DNA from: Marinobacter sp. MDS2
GTDB lineage: Bacteria > Pseudomonadota > Gammaproteobacteria > Pseudomonadales > Oleiphilaceae
Length of the DNA: 64,000 nucleotides
Assembly: GCF_030718085.1 (NCBI RefSeq)
Contig: NZ_JAVAJF010000002.1
Location: 372,001 to 436,000, forward strand
Direction: 5' to 3'
Shown here in pieces: positions 56,283 through 64,000 of this stretch (the first letter of the stretch is position 1; every line of letters begins with the position of its first letter). The notes under the pieces were generated by a model. It was given only the letters and a program-made list of their open reading frames with translations, made no database searches and was not told the DNA's origin. The translations under genes were made by a program, and so were the position numbers.

Positions 56283-57809
56283 CTAGTCGCTAACCGGATT
56301 TTCAGTCATCGCCGACTTCATGCGCCGTCTCAGGAGCGGGCCAACGATCACTGGCAGCATCAGACCTAAACCGGCAACAATCCAAAGCCCCAACGCCAGA
56401 GGGCTGCTCCAGAGCGTGCTCCAGTCACCGTCCGACAGAATCAGCGCATGCCCCAGGTTTTTCTCCATTTCAGGCCCTAATAGCAAGCCAAGGATGATTG
56501 GCACCAGCGGTATTTCCAGTTTACGCAGGAAGTAACCGGCTATCCCGAACGCCACCATAAAGTAGAGGTCGAACGTGCTGTTGCTGATGGAGTAGATACC
56601 CACGAAGGCAACCATCGTAACGATAGGAAGCAGATACATCGGTGGTATCGACAGCAGCCTGACAAACACACCAATCATTGGAACGTTAAGCAACAGCAGC
56701 AGTACGTTACCGATCAATAGCGCCGCAATAACACCCCAGACAATGTCTGCATTCTGAGTGAACATCAGCGGGCCAGGTGTGATGTTGAGGGAGATCAGCA
56801 TCGCCAGCAGAACCGCGGTGGTGCCGCTGCCAGGAACCCCCAGTGTCAGCATCGGTACCAAGGCACCCGATGCCGCACCGTTGTTGCCGGCTTCCGGGGC
56901 GACAACCCCGCGAATGTCTCCGTTACCGAAGTTGCCTTTCTTGCCCACTGCCTTTTTTTCCAAGGTGTAGCTAATAAAGCTACCTAGCGATGCGCCAGCA
57001 CCGGGCAGTACGCCGGCGATGAAGCCGAGAACACCGCCACGAAGCTGCGAGGGTATCGTAGTGACCAGCTCTTTGAACGACAGCGTCAGTTTGCCCACGT
57101 TCACTTTCTTGTGGCCGCTACCAAGGCGCGACTCGACAAAAAACAGCAGCTCGGAGATCGCAAACAGACCTACGATGGCCAAGATGAAATCAATCCCTTC
57201 GTAAAGCTCCAGAACGCCAAAGGTGTAGCGCTGGGTACCGGTAGAAATGTCGATGCCGACGGTGGAAATCATAATGCCCAGCGCCGCAGCAATGACGGTT
57301 TTCATCGGGTTCTTGCCGGTGATGCCGCCGAGTGTGGCGAACGCCAGCACGAACAGTGCGAAGTACTCCGCCGGGCCGAAGGTCAACGCAAACTTCGCCA
57401 GTACCGGTGCCAGCATGATCAAGCCGATGGTGCCGATCAGTCCGCCGGAAAACGAGGCGATGGCTGATATGGCCAAAGCATCGGCCGCCCGGCCTTTCTG
57501 CGCCATCGGGTAACCGTCGAGGCATGTCATCATCGCGGGTTCATCGCCCGGGATGTTCAGCAGGATTGAAGAGATCCGTCCCCCGTACATGGCTCCTGCG
57601 TACACCGATGTCAGCAGAATCATGGAGGTTTCCGGAGGCAATCCCAGCGTGAACGCCAGCGGGATCAGGATGGCCACGCCGTTGGCAGGGCCGAGGCCCG
57701 GCAGACAGCCGATCAGCGTTCCGACAAAGGCGCCGAATAACGCGTACATCAGATTGTACGGGGTGAGAGCCACCGCAAACCCGTCTATCAAAAATCCGAG
57801 AGTTTCCAT
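56283..57809 (-). CDS. tctA: Tripartite tricarboxylate transporter large membrane subunit TctA
   Basis: A 508-residue protein with about 11-12 helices. Family motifs GCLPGLGPANGVAILIPL (around 34-51), NIPGDEPAMMTCLDGYPMAQKG (around 84-105) and GVLPGAGASLGSFISYTLEKK (around 265-285) are present. It forms the channel of a secondary, cation-driven importer for tri- or dicarboxylates. The start shares one base with the tctB stop (TAATG). Order on the minus strand is tctC-tctB-tctA, with a divergent sensor kinase/regulator pair. Confidence 0.95.
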   Translation of the reverse strand: METLGFLIDGFAVALTPYNLMYALFGAFVGTLIGCLPGLGPANGVAILIPLAFTLGLPPETSMILLTSVYAGAMYGGRISSILLNIPGDEPAMMTCLDGYPMAQKGRAADALAISAIASFSGGLIGTIGLIMLAPVLAKFALTFGPAEYFALFVLAFATLGGITGKNPMKTVIAAALGIMISTVGIDISTGTQRYTFGVLELYEGIDFILAIVGLFAISELLFFVESRLGSGHKKVNVGKLTLSFKELVTTIPSQLRGGVLGFIAGVLPGAGASLGSFISYTLEKKAVGKKGNFGNGDIRGVVAPEAGNNGAASGALVPMLTLGVPGSGTTAVLLAMLISLNITPGPLMFTQNADIVWGVIAALLIGNVLLLLLNVPMIGVFVRLLSIPPMYLLPIVTMVAFVGIYSISNSTFDLYFMVAFGIAGYFLRKLEIPLVPIILGLLLGPEMEKNLGHALILSDGDWSTLWSSPLALGLWIVAGLGLMLPVIVGPLLRRRMKSAMTENPVSD

Positions 57810-58255
57810 TAGCTAAACTCCAGTAGGCTGGCGGGCAGGCTCAGTGACAAACCGTAATTAAACAAACCGTACACCACAACCGCGCTGACCAACCCGGTCA
57901 GAAAGGCACTGCGAGGCCTGGCCCCCATTCGCCAGCTCAACGCGCCAACGGTTAAGGTGGTCGAGATAACGAACCCCAGAGGCTCTAGAAGCAATGCGTA
58001 GATCACCAGCACGATGACCGAGAACAGAAGTTCCAGAGCGGTTTTGCCCCAGGGCCACGGAGTGTCCTGATCCGGTTTTACCATCAGGTACAGGCTGCCA
58101 ATGACCAAAATGAACGACAATATCGTCGGGAAGGTTTCGGGCCCCATGCCGTGGGAGCCGCCAAACGGTTCTGGCCACTGCTGCGCGACCCAGCCGTAGG
58201 CAACGGCCAGGACCAACAGGCCCAGGCCGAGTATGCGGTCATTCAATCCACTCAT
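57809..58255 (-). CDS. tctB: Tripartite tricarboxylate transporter small membrane subunit TctB
   Basis: A 148-residue protein with four predicted helices (about 8-24, 40-58, 75-100 and 118-140), as expected of TctB. Sequence in this family is poorly conserved; the call rests on size, topology and position. It overlaps tctC by 4 bases (ATGA) and tctA by 1 base, so all three are translationally coupled. Confidence 0.9.
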   Translation of the reverse strand: MSGLNDRILGLGLLVLAVAYGWVAQQWPEPFGGSHGMGPETFPTILSFILVIGSLYLMVKPDQDTPWPWGKTALELLFSVIVLVIYALLLEPLGFVISTTLTVGALSWRMGARPRSAFLTGLVSAVVVYGLFNYGLSLSLPASLLEFS

Positions 58256-59229
58256 TTCATCAACCCGATTTCGCGAGACAGATTGTTGATGTCCTGCACC
58301 TGTTGATGGACGAAGTCTTCAAACTTGTCGGCATCCGGATGGAAGGGGATCAGGCCGTTGCTTTTCATGACCTCTTTCCACTCAGCGCTGGCGTACAGGG
58401 TGTCGATGGCTTCAACCCAGTATTGCTTGGCTTCGTCGCTGGCGCCTTTGGGCATATAAAAACCGCGCCAATTAGGGCCCAGGGCATCAATGCCTTGCTC
58501 TCGGGCGGTGGGGATGTCGCTGAATTCACCCGGCAGGCGTTCTTCCGATAGCACAGCGAGTACCCGTAAATCGCCGGATTCCATAAAGCCGGTCGCCTCG
58601 GAGATGTCGCCGGTAAAGGCATCAACCTGCCCGCCAACTACCTGGGTCATCGCTTCGCCGCCGTTGTTGTAGGACAGATAAGGAATAGACGGCAGGTTCT
58701 CGACCCCGGCAGCCTTGGCGGCAATCAGAACTTTCAGGTGGTCCCAGCCGCCACGGGCGCTGCCACCGGAGAACTTAACAGCACGTGGATTAGCCTTACT
58801 GGCTTCAAACAGGTCGTTTAAGGTTTTATAAGGAGAATTCTTGCCCACGGCAATGATGCCGTAGTCTGCACCCAGTGCACCGACCCACTTCACCATATCG
58901 GCATCCAGGCCGGGGAACTGTTTTTGCGCCAGGCGCGTGGTGGTTGCCGTAGAAGCCGCGACGATTAGTTTGTCGTCTTTGTTTCGTTTGCTGACCGTGT
59001 GTGCGTAGGCAACGCCCCCTCCGGCACCTGCCATATTGATTGTTTGTACGGTGCCTTCGACCAGCTTGAGTGACTGCATTACATTGCCAACACTGCGGCA
59101 GGTAAAGTCCCAACCGCCGCCCGGGTCGGCCGGAGCCAGGCATTCGACTTTACCGGAAGGCTGCCACGCCATAGCGGACATGCTGAAAGCGGCTGCCGCT
59201 GCGAAACTCAGGGTTCGTTTGATAAACAT
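58252..59229 (-). CDS. tctC: Tripartite tricarboxylate transporter substrate-binding protein TctC
   Basis: A 325-residue periplasmic receptor. Signal peptide 1-21 (cleavage after SAMA) is followed by CLAPADPGGGWDFTCRS, the ligand-loop signature of the TctC/Bug family, and GSARGGWDHLKVL in the second lobe. Two cysteines in the first loop may pair. It binds a carboxylate for the TctAB channel. The gene is divergent from the sensor kinase gene across 201 bases, where a direct repeat AGTTCAT/AGTTCAC (59351-59367 region) might be a regulator site. Confidence 0.94.
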   Translation of the reverse strand: MFIKRTLSFAAAAAFSMSAMAWQPSGKVECLAPADPGGGWDFTCRSVGNVMQSLKLVEGTVQTINMAGAGGGVAYAHTVSKRNKDDKLIVAASTATTTRLAQKQFPGLDADMVKWVGALGADYGIIAVGKNSPYKTLNDLFEASKANPRAVKFSGGSARGGWDHLKVLIAAKAAGVENLPSIPYLSYNNGGEAMTQVVGGQVDAFTGDISEATGFMESGDLRVLAVLSEERLPGEFSDIPTAREQGIDALGPNWRGFYMPKGASDEAKQYWVEAIDTLYASAEWKEVMKSNGLIPFHPDADKFEDFVHQQVQDINNLSREIGLMK

Positions 59230-59430
59230 GAATAGTTATCCTTCGATTGTTGTTTTAGGCACTCCGGAGGAGCTCTCGTTGTAGATTAAAAGCTGGTCAT
59301 CTTGCTAAAAAGTTTGTGGGCGTATTGCCTTTAAAAAACCTAAAGCCCATTAAGTTCATAAAGTTCACGGGCAAATCGGCGCTGTGTGCTTTAACCTCAC
59401 GAGTAAATGACAAGAAGATCTGATTAAGCT

Positions 59431-61056
59431 GTGGCAAGAAAAACCCGACTGAAAACCCGAATGATTCTTACGCTGGCACTGGTCAGCGCCCTGCAGACCG
59501 CATTGATTGGTGGGGTGGCGGGCTATTACCTGAGCGAATCTCTGTACAGTGAAATTGGTCAGCGTGCTTTGATGGTGGCGAAAACGGTTGCCGCTGCCCC
59601 GTCTGTTATCGCCGGCATACAGCAGCGTGATACCGAGGCATTGAATCGTCTGGCGTCTACGATGGCAGCCACGAATGAAGCCCTCTTTATTGTCATTGGC
59701 GATCACCGGGCGATCCGTCTGGCGCATCCCTCACCAGACCGAATCGGAAAATCGATGGCCGATGACGATGGGGATGACGGCGGAGAAGCCCTGAAAAACG
59801 GGCGTGGCTATGTGTCGAGAGCCGTGGGTACCTTGGGGGATACGGTGCGGGGAAAAGCGCCGGTATTTGCGCCTGAAACCGGCGAGATCATCGGAATCGT
59901 TTCCGTTGGCTACAGCGTTGCCCAGGTTGGCAACACCATTCAGCGATACAAGTTTGTTTTCTACGGCATAGTGGGCCTGATGCTGCTGGTCAGCATTTTG
60001 GTTGCCGTAGTGATCGCCGGGCGTTTCAAACGCGAGATTTTTGGTTTGGAACCGGAAGAAATCGCCCGTTTATTCGAGGAGCGCAATGCCACTTTGCAGT
60101 CGGTGCGTGAGGGCATTATTGCCGTGAACCGCGATGGCATCATCACAACGGTTAACCGAGCAGCACTTGAAACATTGGGTTTTGATAACGGCACCTCGCT
60201 GGTTGGTCGGCCGATTCATGAGGTGTTGCCGGATAGTGATCTGCTCTCCGTGCTGAAAACCGGTACCCCGGATTTCGACCGGGAAGTTTGGCTCAGGAAC
60301 CGGCAAATGGTGGTAAACCGGCTTCCGGTTCGGCAAGGCGACGAGGCCATCGGTGTGGTGGCCAGTTTCCGGTTGCGGGACGAATTGGATCATGTCAGTC
60401 AGCAGCTAACACGAATACAGCAATATGCCGACACGCTCCGCAGCCAAACCCATGAGTATTCCAACAAGCTTCACACCATTGCTGGCTTGATTCAGATTGG
60501 TGCCCATGACGATGCCTTGAGTCTGATTGGCCGTGAAACCAGCGACCACCAGAGCTTGATTCATCTGCTTTTGGAGGCGGTGCCTGACCCGGTTATTGCG
60601 GGTTGCCTGTTGGGGAAATATAACCGGGCTCGGGAAATGGGGCTGCACCTCGACATAGACTCGGGTAGTCAGATGAGCGACATTCCCGATGCCATGCCCA
60701 GAGATCAATTGGTCAGTGTGTTGGGCAATCTGATCGATAACGCGCTGGAAGCAACTCGCCAGCACGCCGGTGAAGGAGGGCGCGTAACGCTCTCGATGAC
60801 CGACCTTGGTCAGGAACTTATCTTTGAGGTGGACGATCAGGGCGCTGGCGTCGGTGAGGGCGAACGCGACCGGATTTTCGAGAAAGGCGTAACCAGCAAA
60901 CAGGGTACAAGTAAACAGCACGGCTATGGGTTGTACCTGGTGCGTCAGTTTCTTGAACGTTGGGGAGGCTCGATTACGGTTGAAAGCCTGCCCGACGTTG
61001 GCAGTCGCTTCACTTTATACTTACCAAAGGTTCCGGAACCCAGGAGCGCCCATTGA
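59431..61056 (+). CDS. CitA/DcuS-type sensor histidine kinase for the tct system
   Basis: A 541-residue membrane kinase: TM1 at 11-32, periplasmic ligand domain (about 33-175, Cache/PAS-like fold), TM2 at 176-198, cytoplasmic PAS (about 215-315), a SpoOB-like helix with phosphorylation site H341 in SQTHEYSNKLHTIAGL, and HATPase (NLIDNALEATRQ, DQGAGVGE, GYGLYLVRQF). This is the citrate/C4-dicarboxylate sensor family. It starts at GTG 59431 with a weak ribosome-binding site. Its 3' end overlaps the response regulator gene by 4 bases, and it diverges from tctCBA, which it presumably induces when an external carboxylate is present. Confidence 0.93.
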   Translation: MARKTRLKTRMILTLALVSALQTALIGGVAGYYLSESLYSEIGQRALMVAKTVAAAPSVIAGIQQRDTEALNRLASTMAATNEALFIVIGDHRAIRLAHPSPDRIGKSMADDDGDDGGEALKNGRGYVSRAVGTLGDTVRGKAPVFAPETGEIIGIVSVGYSVAQVGNTIQRYKFVFYGIVGLMLLVSILVAVVIAGRFKREIFGLEPEEIARLFEERNATLQSVREGIIAVNRDGIITTVNRAALETLGFDNGTSLVGRPIHEVLPDSDLLSVLKTGTPDFDREVWLRNRQMVVNRLPVRQGDEAIGVVASFRLRDELDHVSQQLTRIQQYADTLRSQTHEYSNKLHTIAGLIQIGAHDDALSLIGRETSDHQSLIHLLLEAVPDPVIAGCLLGKYNRAREMGLHLDIDSGSQMSDIPDAMPRDQLVSVLGNLIDNALEATRQHAGEGGRVTLSMTDLGQELIFEVDDQGAGVGEGERDRIFEKGVTSKQGTSKQHGYGLYLVRQFLERWGGSITVESLPDVGSRFTLYLPKVPEPRSAH

Positions 61057-61739
61057 ACACGATTCGGATATTGATCGCTGAAGATGATCGCCAGATTGCG
61101 GAAATTCAGCGAAGGTTTGTTGAACGGCTTGATCACGTTGAGCTTTGCGGTATTGCCCACAGTTTGGCGGATGCACGTGACCTTGTGGAGGTGTTGGCCC
61201 CGGATCTGATTTTATTGGATGTCTATTTTCCGGATGGCAGTGGTCTGGATCTGTTAAGAGAGCTCAGAGCGCAAGACAGCACCAGTGATGTCATCTTGAT
61301 CACCGCAGCCAAAGAGGTAGATACCCTGCGCAGTGCATTGAGAGGGGGTGTTTGCGATTACATTTTAAAGCCGTTGGTGTTCGAGCGACTGGAGGAAGCG
61401 GTTAACCGGTTCCGTGCCCGGCTGGAGCATTTGTCCGGGTTGAATCAACTTGCACAGAATGAAGTGGACGCCTTGATCCCTCGCGCCAGTGAAGAAGATG
61501 CTCAAGCGGCAAGTGGCCGATTGCCGAAAGGTATCGATGCTCTGACGCTCGAAAAAATACAGGACGTGATCGGCGATGGCGAGCCTTGGAGCGCAGAGGC
61601 AGTGGGTAGCGCCATCGGTGCTTCTCGGACAACGGCGCGGCGTTATCTCGAATTCATGGTTGGAGAAGGAAAGCTGTCGGCGGAAGTGACTTACGGCAGT
61701 GTTGGCCGGCCGGAAAGGCGTTATCAATTAGCGGAGTGA
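61053..61739 (+). CDS. CitB/DcuR-type response regulator
   Basis: A 228-residue regulator: receiver domain with D11/D12, phospho-acceptor D56 (LLDVYFPDGSGLD) and K in ILKPLVFERL, followed by a C-terminal helix-turn-helix (AEAVGSAIGASRTTARRYLE, about 188-207) typical of the CitB group. Start codon is TTG 61053, overlapping the kinase stop, with AGGAGCG upstream. It should control the divergent tct genes. Confidence 0.93.
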   Translation: MNTIRILIAEDDRQIAEIQRRFVERLDHVELCGIAHSLADARDLVEVLAPDLILLDVYFPDGSGLDLLRELRAQDSTSDVILITAAKEVDTLRSALRGGVCDYILKPLVFERLEEAVNRFRARLEHLSGLNQLAQNEVDALIPRASEEDAQAASGRLPKGIDALTLEKIQDVIGDGEPWSAEAVGSAIGASRTTARRYLEFMVGEGKLSAEVTYGSVGRPERRYQLAE

Positions 61740-61753
61740 TGGCCAGATACAAC

Positions 61754-61781
61754 AAAGCCCGGATCTTGCGATCCAGGCTTT
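61754..61781. terminator. Terminator between the response regulator gene and tRNA-Pro
   Basis: AAAGCC-C-GGATC, loop TTGC, GATCC-A-GGCTTT: 11 pairs with one mismatch. It can end the regulator transcript and, on the other strand, the tRNA transcript. Confidence 0.7.
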
Positions 61782-61794
61782 GAGTAGGGAATTC

Positions 61795-61872
<78 letters not shown>

Positions 61873-61983
61873 AAACTGCTCGCCGCCAAGAAAAGAGGTT
61901 TATCTCAGTGGCTTAGCGGGAGCGAAGTATACGCCAGCCCCAAATAAAAATAAACAGGTGACGGGCGACTTTCTTCGGAACAT

Positions 61984-63627
61984 TTACCGCAACTTGGTTT
62001 CTCTGAGTTTCAGGATGAATTCCGGTGGCTCAAAGGTATCCGGTTTCGCGCACTTCCAGTATTTATCGAACACCGTTAACCCGGTTTCGCCCTCAAGCAA
62101 GATGCCGGGCTCTAGAAAATGGTACAGGTCGAGATAGCTCTGCACCTTGGTTTTCGACACTCGGCGTACAATATGTTCCGGCCCCAATTCTGAAGGATGT
62201 TTCAAGCCAGAGGCTTCCAGCAGGTTCTGAAGGGCATCCAGCGTCTTGTTGTGGAAGTTGTACACCCGTTCGCTTTTCAGGGGCACGTCCAATTTGTTGC
62301 CACGGCGCGGGTCCTGGGTGGCGACACCAGACGGGCAGCGGCCGGTGTGGCAGTTAAGCGCCTGAATGCAGCCCAAGGCGAACATGTAACCGCGTGCGGC
62401 ATTGCACCAGTCAGCGCCCATGGCCAGTGTGCGAGCAATGTTGAAGGCTGAGGTGATTTTGCCAGCCGCGCCTATGGCGATGTCATCGCGCAGGTTGGCA
62501 CCAACCAAAGTGTTGTGTACCAGCAGCAGAGCTTCGTTCAGCGGCATGCCCAGGCGATTAATGAACTCCAGCGGGGCAGCACCGGTACCACCTTCGCCGC
62601 CATCGACAACGATAAAATCCGGCTTCTTGCCGGTTTTCAGCATGGCTTTGACGATCGCGAACCACTCCCACGGATGCCCGATGGCGAGTTTGAAGCCAAC
62701 GGGTTTGCCACCGGAAAGCTCCCGCAGTTGCTCGATAAACTCAAGCAGCTCAATAGGGGTGGAAAACGCAGAGTGGCTAGACGGTGAAACGCAATCTTCG
62801 CCCATGGGTACACCGCGTGCGTCAGCGATTTCAGCGGTGACTTTTTCGGCGGGAAGAATGCCGCCGTGGCCGGGTTTGGCCCCCTGAGATAGTTTGACCT
62901 CTATCATTTTTACCTGATCCAGGCGGGCATTCTCCTGAAACCGCTCCGGGCTGAAGGTGCCATCCGGATGACGGCAGCCGAAGTAACCCGAACCAATCTC
63001 CCAGACCAAATCCCCGCCCGGTTCTTTGTGGTAACGAGAGATGGAGCCTTCACCGGTGTCATGGTAAAAACCGCCTTTCCTGGCCCCGGCGTTCAGGCTC
63101 AGTATGGCGTTCGCCGATAACGAACCAAAGCTCATGGCAGAAACGTTAAAAATGCTGGCGCTGTAAGGTTTTGCGCAATGTTTCCCGATCACTACCCGGA
63201 AGTCGTTGGACGGCAGTTTGGTGGGGGTGAGGGAGTGGTTCATCCACTCGAAGCCTTCTTCGTACATCGACAGTTGCGAACCGAACGGGCGTTTGTCGAG
63301 CACCCCTTTGGCGCGCTGATAAACAATGGCGCGCTGCTCACGCGAGAAAGGGCGTTCATCGGTATCCGATTGAATAAAGTACTGGCGAATCTCTGGCCCT
63401 ATGGATTCGAGCAGATACCGAAAGTTCGCCATGATTGGGTAGTTGCGGCTAACGGTGTGTTTTCGCTGCAGAAGATCTCTGGTGCCAAGGGCCGTCAGGG
63501 CAGCGAACACAAGTGGGAATAGGTATCCCGAGCCGGCCCACAATGAGAGCGGAAGGGAAATGAGCAGTCCCGCGATGCTGAGGGCGTAGGCGGAATAGCG
63601 AAAAGGGAAGGTGGTGGTCTTAACCAT
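61984..63627 (-). CDS. Membrane-anchored FMN-binding glutamate synthase family protein
   Basis: A 547-residue protein with two N-terminal hydrophobic helices (about 10-46) and then the FMN/iron-sulfur synthase domain of glutamate synthase: SAMSFGSLS (around 164-172), GAKPGHGG (around 248-255), VVDGGEGGTGAAP (around 342-354), and a cysteine cluster C-x5-C-x4-C (CIQALNCHTGRC, around 419-430) for the iron-sulfur cluster. The glutaminase and structural domains of GltB are absent, so it is not a complete glutamate synthase; its real substrate is unknown. It is divergent from a BCCT transporter gene. Confidence 0.9.
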   Translation of the reverse strand: MVKTTTFPFRYSAYALSIAGLLISLPLSLWAGSGYLFPLVFAALTALGTRDLLQRKHTVSRNYPIMANFRYLLESIGPEIRQYFIQSDTDERPFSREQRAIVYQRAKGVLDKRPFGSQLSMYEEGFEWMNHSLTPTKLPSNDFRVVIGKHCAKPYSASIFNVSAMSFGSLSANAILSLNAGARKGGFYHDTGEGSISRYHKEPGGDLVWEIGSGYFGCRHPDGTFSPERFQENARLDQVKMIEVKLSQGAKPGHGGILPAEKVTAEIADARGVPMGEDCVSPSSHSAFSTPIELLEFIEQLRELSGGKPVGFKLAIGHPWEWFAIVKAMLKTGKKPDFIVVDGGEGGTGAAPLEFINRLGMPLNEALLLVHNTLVGANLRDDIAIGAAGKITSAFNIARTLAMGADWCNAARGYMFALGCIQALNCHTGRCPSGVATQDPRRGNKLDVPLKSERVYNFHNKTLDALQNLLEASGLKHPSELGPEHIVRRVSKTKVQSYLDLYHFLEPGILLEGETGLTVFDKYWKCAKPDTFEPPEFILKLRETKLR

Positions 63628-63775
63628 GAATACCTCTAAATGGCCCTGGAGGATGGGTGCTCCTCAGTATATGCCAGACAGGCCAACATGGAGCAAGCTG
63701 CTGAAAAGAATTGAAAAAAGACTTCGCCCTTTTTTGTGTGGTCTATAATTCTGTGAAGGGACGCGACACAAGGGG

Positions 63776-63801
63776 TACTTTGATGTTTTGAGATCAAAGT
63801 A
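63776..63801 (+). promoter_or_regulatory. Inverted repeat upstream of the BCCT gene
   Basis: TACTTTGAT (63776-63784) and ATCAAAGTA (63793-63801) are perfect 9-base arms with an 8-base spacer. A TATAAT at 63744-63749 lies upstream without a good -35, so the repeat may be in the leader RNA or may be an operator. The rest of 63628-63894 shows nothing clear. Confidence 0.4.
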
Positions 63802-63894
63802 ATAGGATAACGCGCTTGTAATCTTTCGGGGCGGCTTGGAATAGCCTCTCATCATCCATCTTTCAGACATCACACCAAAACCAGGAGGCTCCAC

Positions 63895-64000
63895 GTGGGC
63901 GAGGTAGTGAAAGACGAATATCAAACGGACTACGTTGCAGGCCAGGATAATATCAATCCGTTTGGCCTGGACCTGCATAACTGGGTATTCCCGGTAACTG
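63895..64000 (+). CDS. BCCT family (betaine/choline/carnitine) transporter, N-terminal fragment
   Basis: The window ends after 35 codons. GTG 63895 follows AGGAGG (63883-63888) by 6 bases. The fragment has a charged cytoplasmic start, then DNINPFGLDLHNWVFPVT, the pattern at the start of the first helix in BCCT carriers (NP followed by an aromatic-rich FxxS/T stretch). Such carriers import betaine, choline or related compounds for osmoprotection. Only the N-terminus is visible, so the assignment is moderate. Confidence 0.65.
   Translation, partial: MGEVVKDEYQTDYVAGQDNINPFGLDLHNWVFPVT

Noticed and set aside
63744..63749. TATAAT as a full promoter for the BCCT gene
   Set aside because: No acceptable -35 at 16-18 bases upstream; kept only as a remark.

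Overview
This window looks like chromosomal DNA of a marine gammaproteobacterium close to Marinobacter. That call rests on gene families and gene order recalled from memory (fdxA/mutS/pncC/recA; coiled-coil protein-nadK-phosphoesterase-rhomboid-yeaC-DUF2797-pepN; thrS-infC-rpmI-rplT-pheST-ihfA-merR) and on the lipid- and organic-acid-oriented gene content. No database search was possible. Coding density is high, no stretch over 300 bases lacks a gene, and I see no IS element, prophage, integron, CRISPR array or composition break.

Layout. 1-4.1 kb: 3' end of an acyl-CoA synthetase, an NCS2/SulP-like permease, a DegV lipid-binding protein and an unknown protein. 4.2-12.2 kb: a DNA-maintenance core (fdxA and mutS on the minus strand; pncC and LexA-box-controlled recA on the plus strand) interrupted by two 'rSAM/selenodomain-associated' glycosyltransferases and a SelD-type oxidoreductase; recA is followed by a flavoprotein rather than recX. 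12.3-17 kb: a Lon-like protease and a FixJ-type regulator with a soluble REC-PAS-kinase. 17-22.7 kb: a MaoC hydratase, two AraC regulators, tRNA-Asp and 2,4-dienoyl-CoA reductase. 22.8-30.7 kb: the nadK-to-pepN block. 30.9-36 kb: a DUF1329/YCF48/RND export cassette. 36.2-39.9 kb: a TAXI-type TRAP transporter. 40-47.4 kb: the translation operon. 47.5-51.7 kb: glycerate kinase, GntP permease, CdaR and an Lrp regulator. 51.9-56.2 kb: putA and an FMN reductase. 56.3-61.7 kb: tripartite tricarboxylate transporter with its two-component system. 61.8-64 kb: tRNA-Pro(GGG), a membrane-anchored glutamate-synthase-like protein and the start of a BCCT transporter.

The most interesting signal is non-coding. 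Between the rhomboid gene and the yeaC-like gene the minus strand carries a complete small-RNA gene: TTGACA/TATTAT promoter, a Fur box overlapping the -10, a 9-bp 5' stem-loop, an unpaired CUCAUCAGG core and a strong terminator (26733-26819). It resembles the iron-starvation RNAs PrrF/RyhB. A 14-base run of it is perfectly complementary to the predicted 5' leader of fdxA, an iron-sulfur ferredoxin gene 22 kb away in the same window. A second RNA signal is a stem with a 7-base loop UUGGUAU just upstream of thrS. It has the form of a tRNA-Thr(GGU) anticodon arm, as expected for ThrRS autoregulation.

Metabolically, the genes point to growth on fatty acids (acyl-CoA synthetase, MaoC, FadH, DegV), proline (PutA), glycerate or sugar acids and tricarboxylates, with several secondary transporters. 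Iron starvation and DNA damage each have a visible operator here (Fur box; LexA box).
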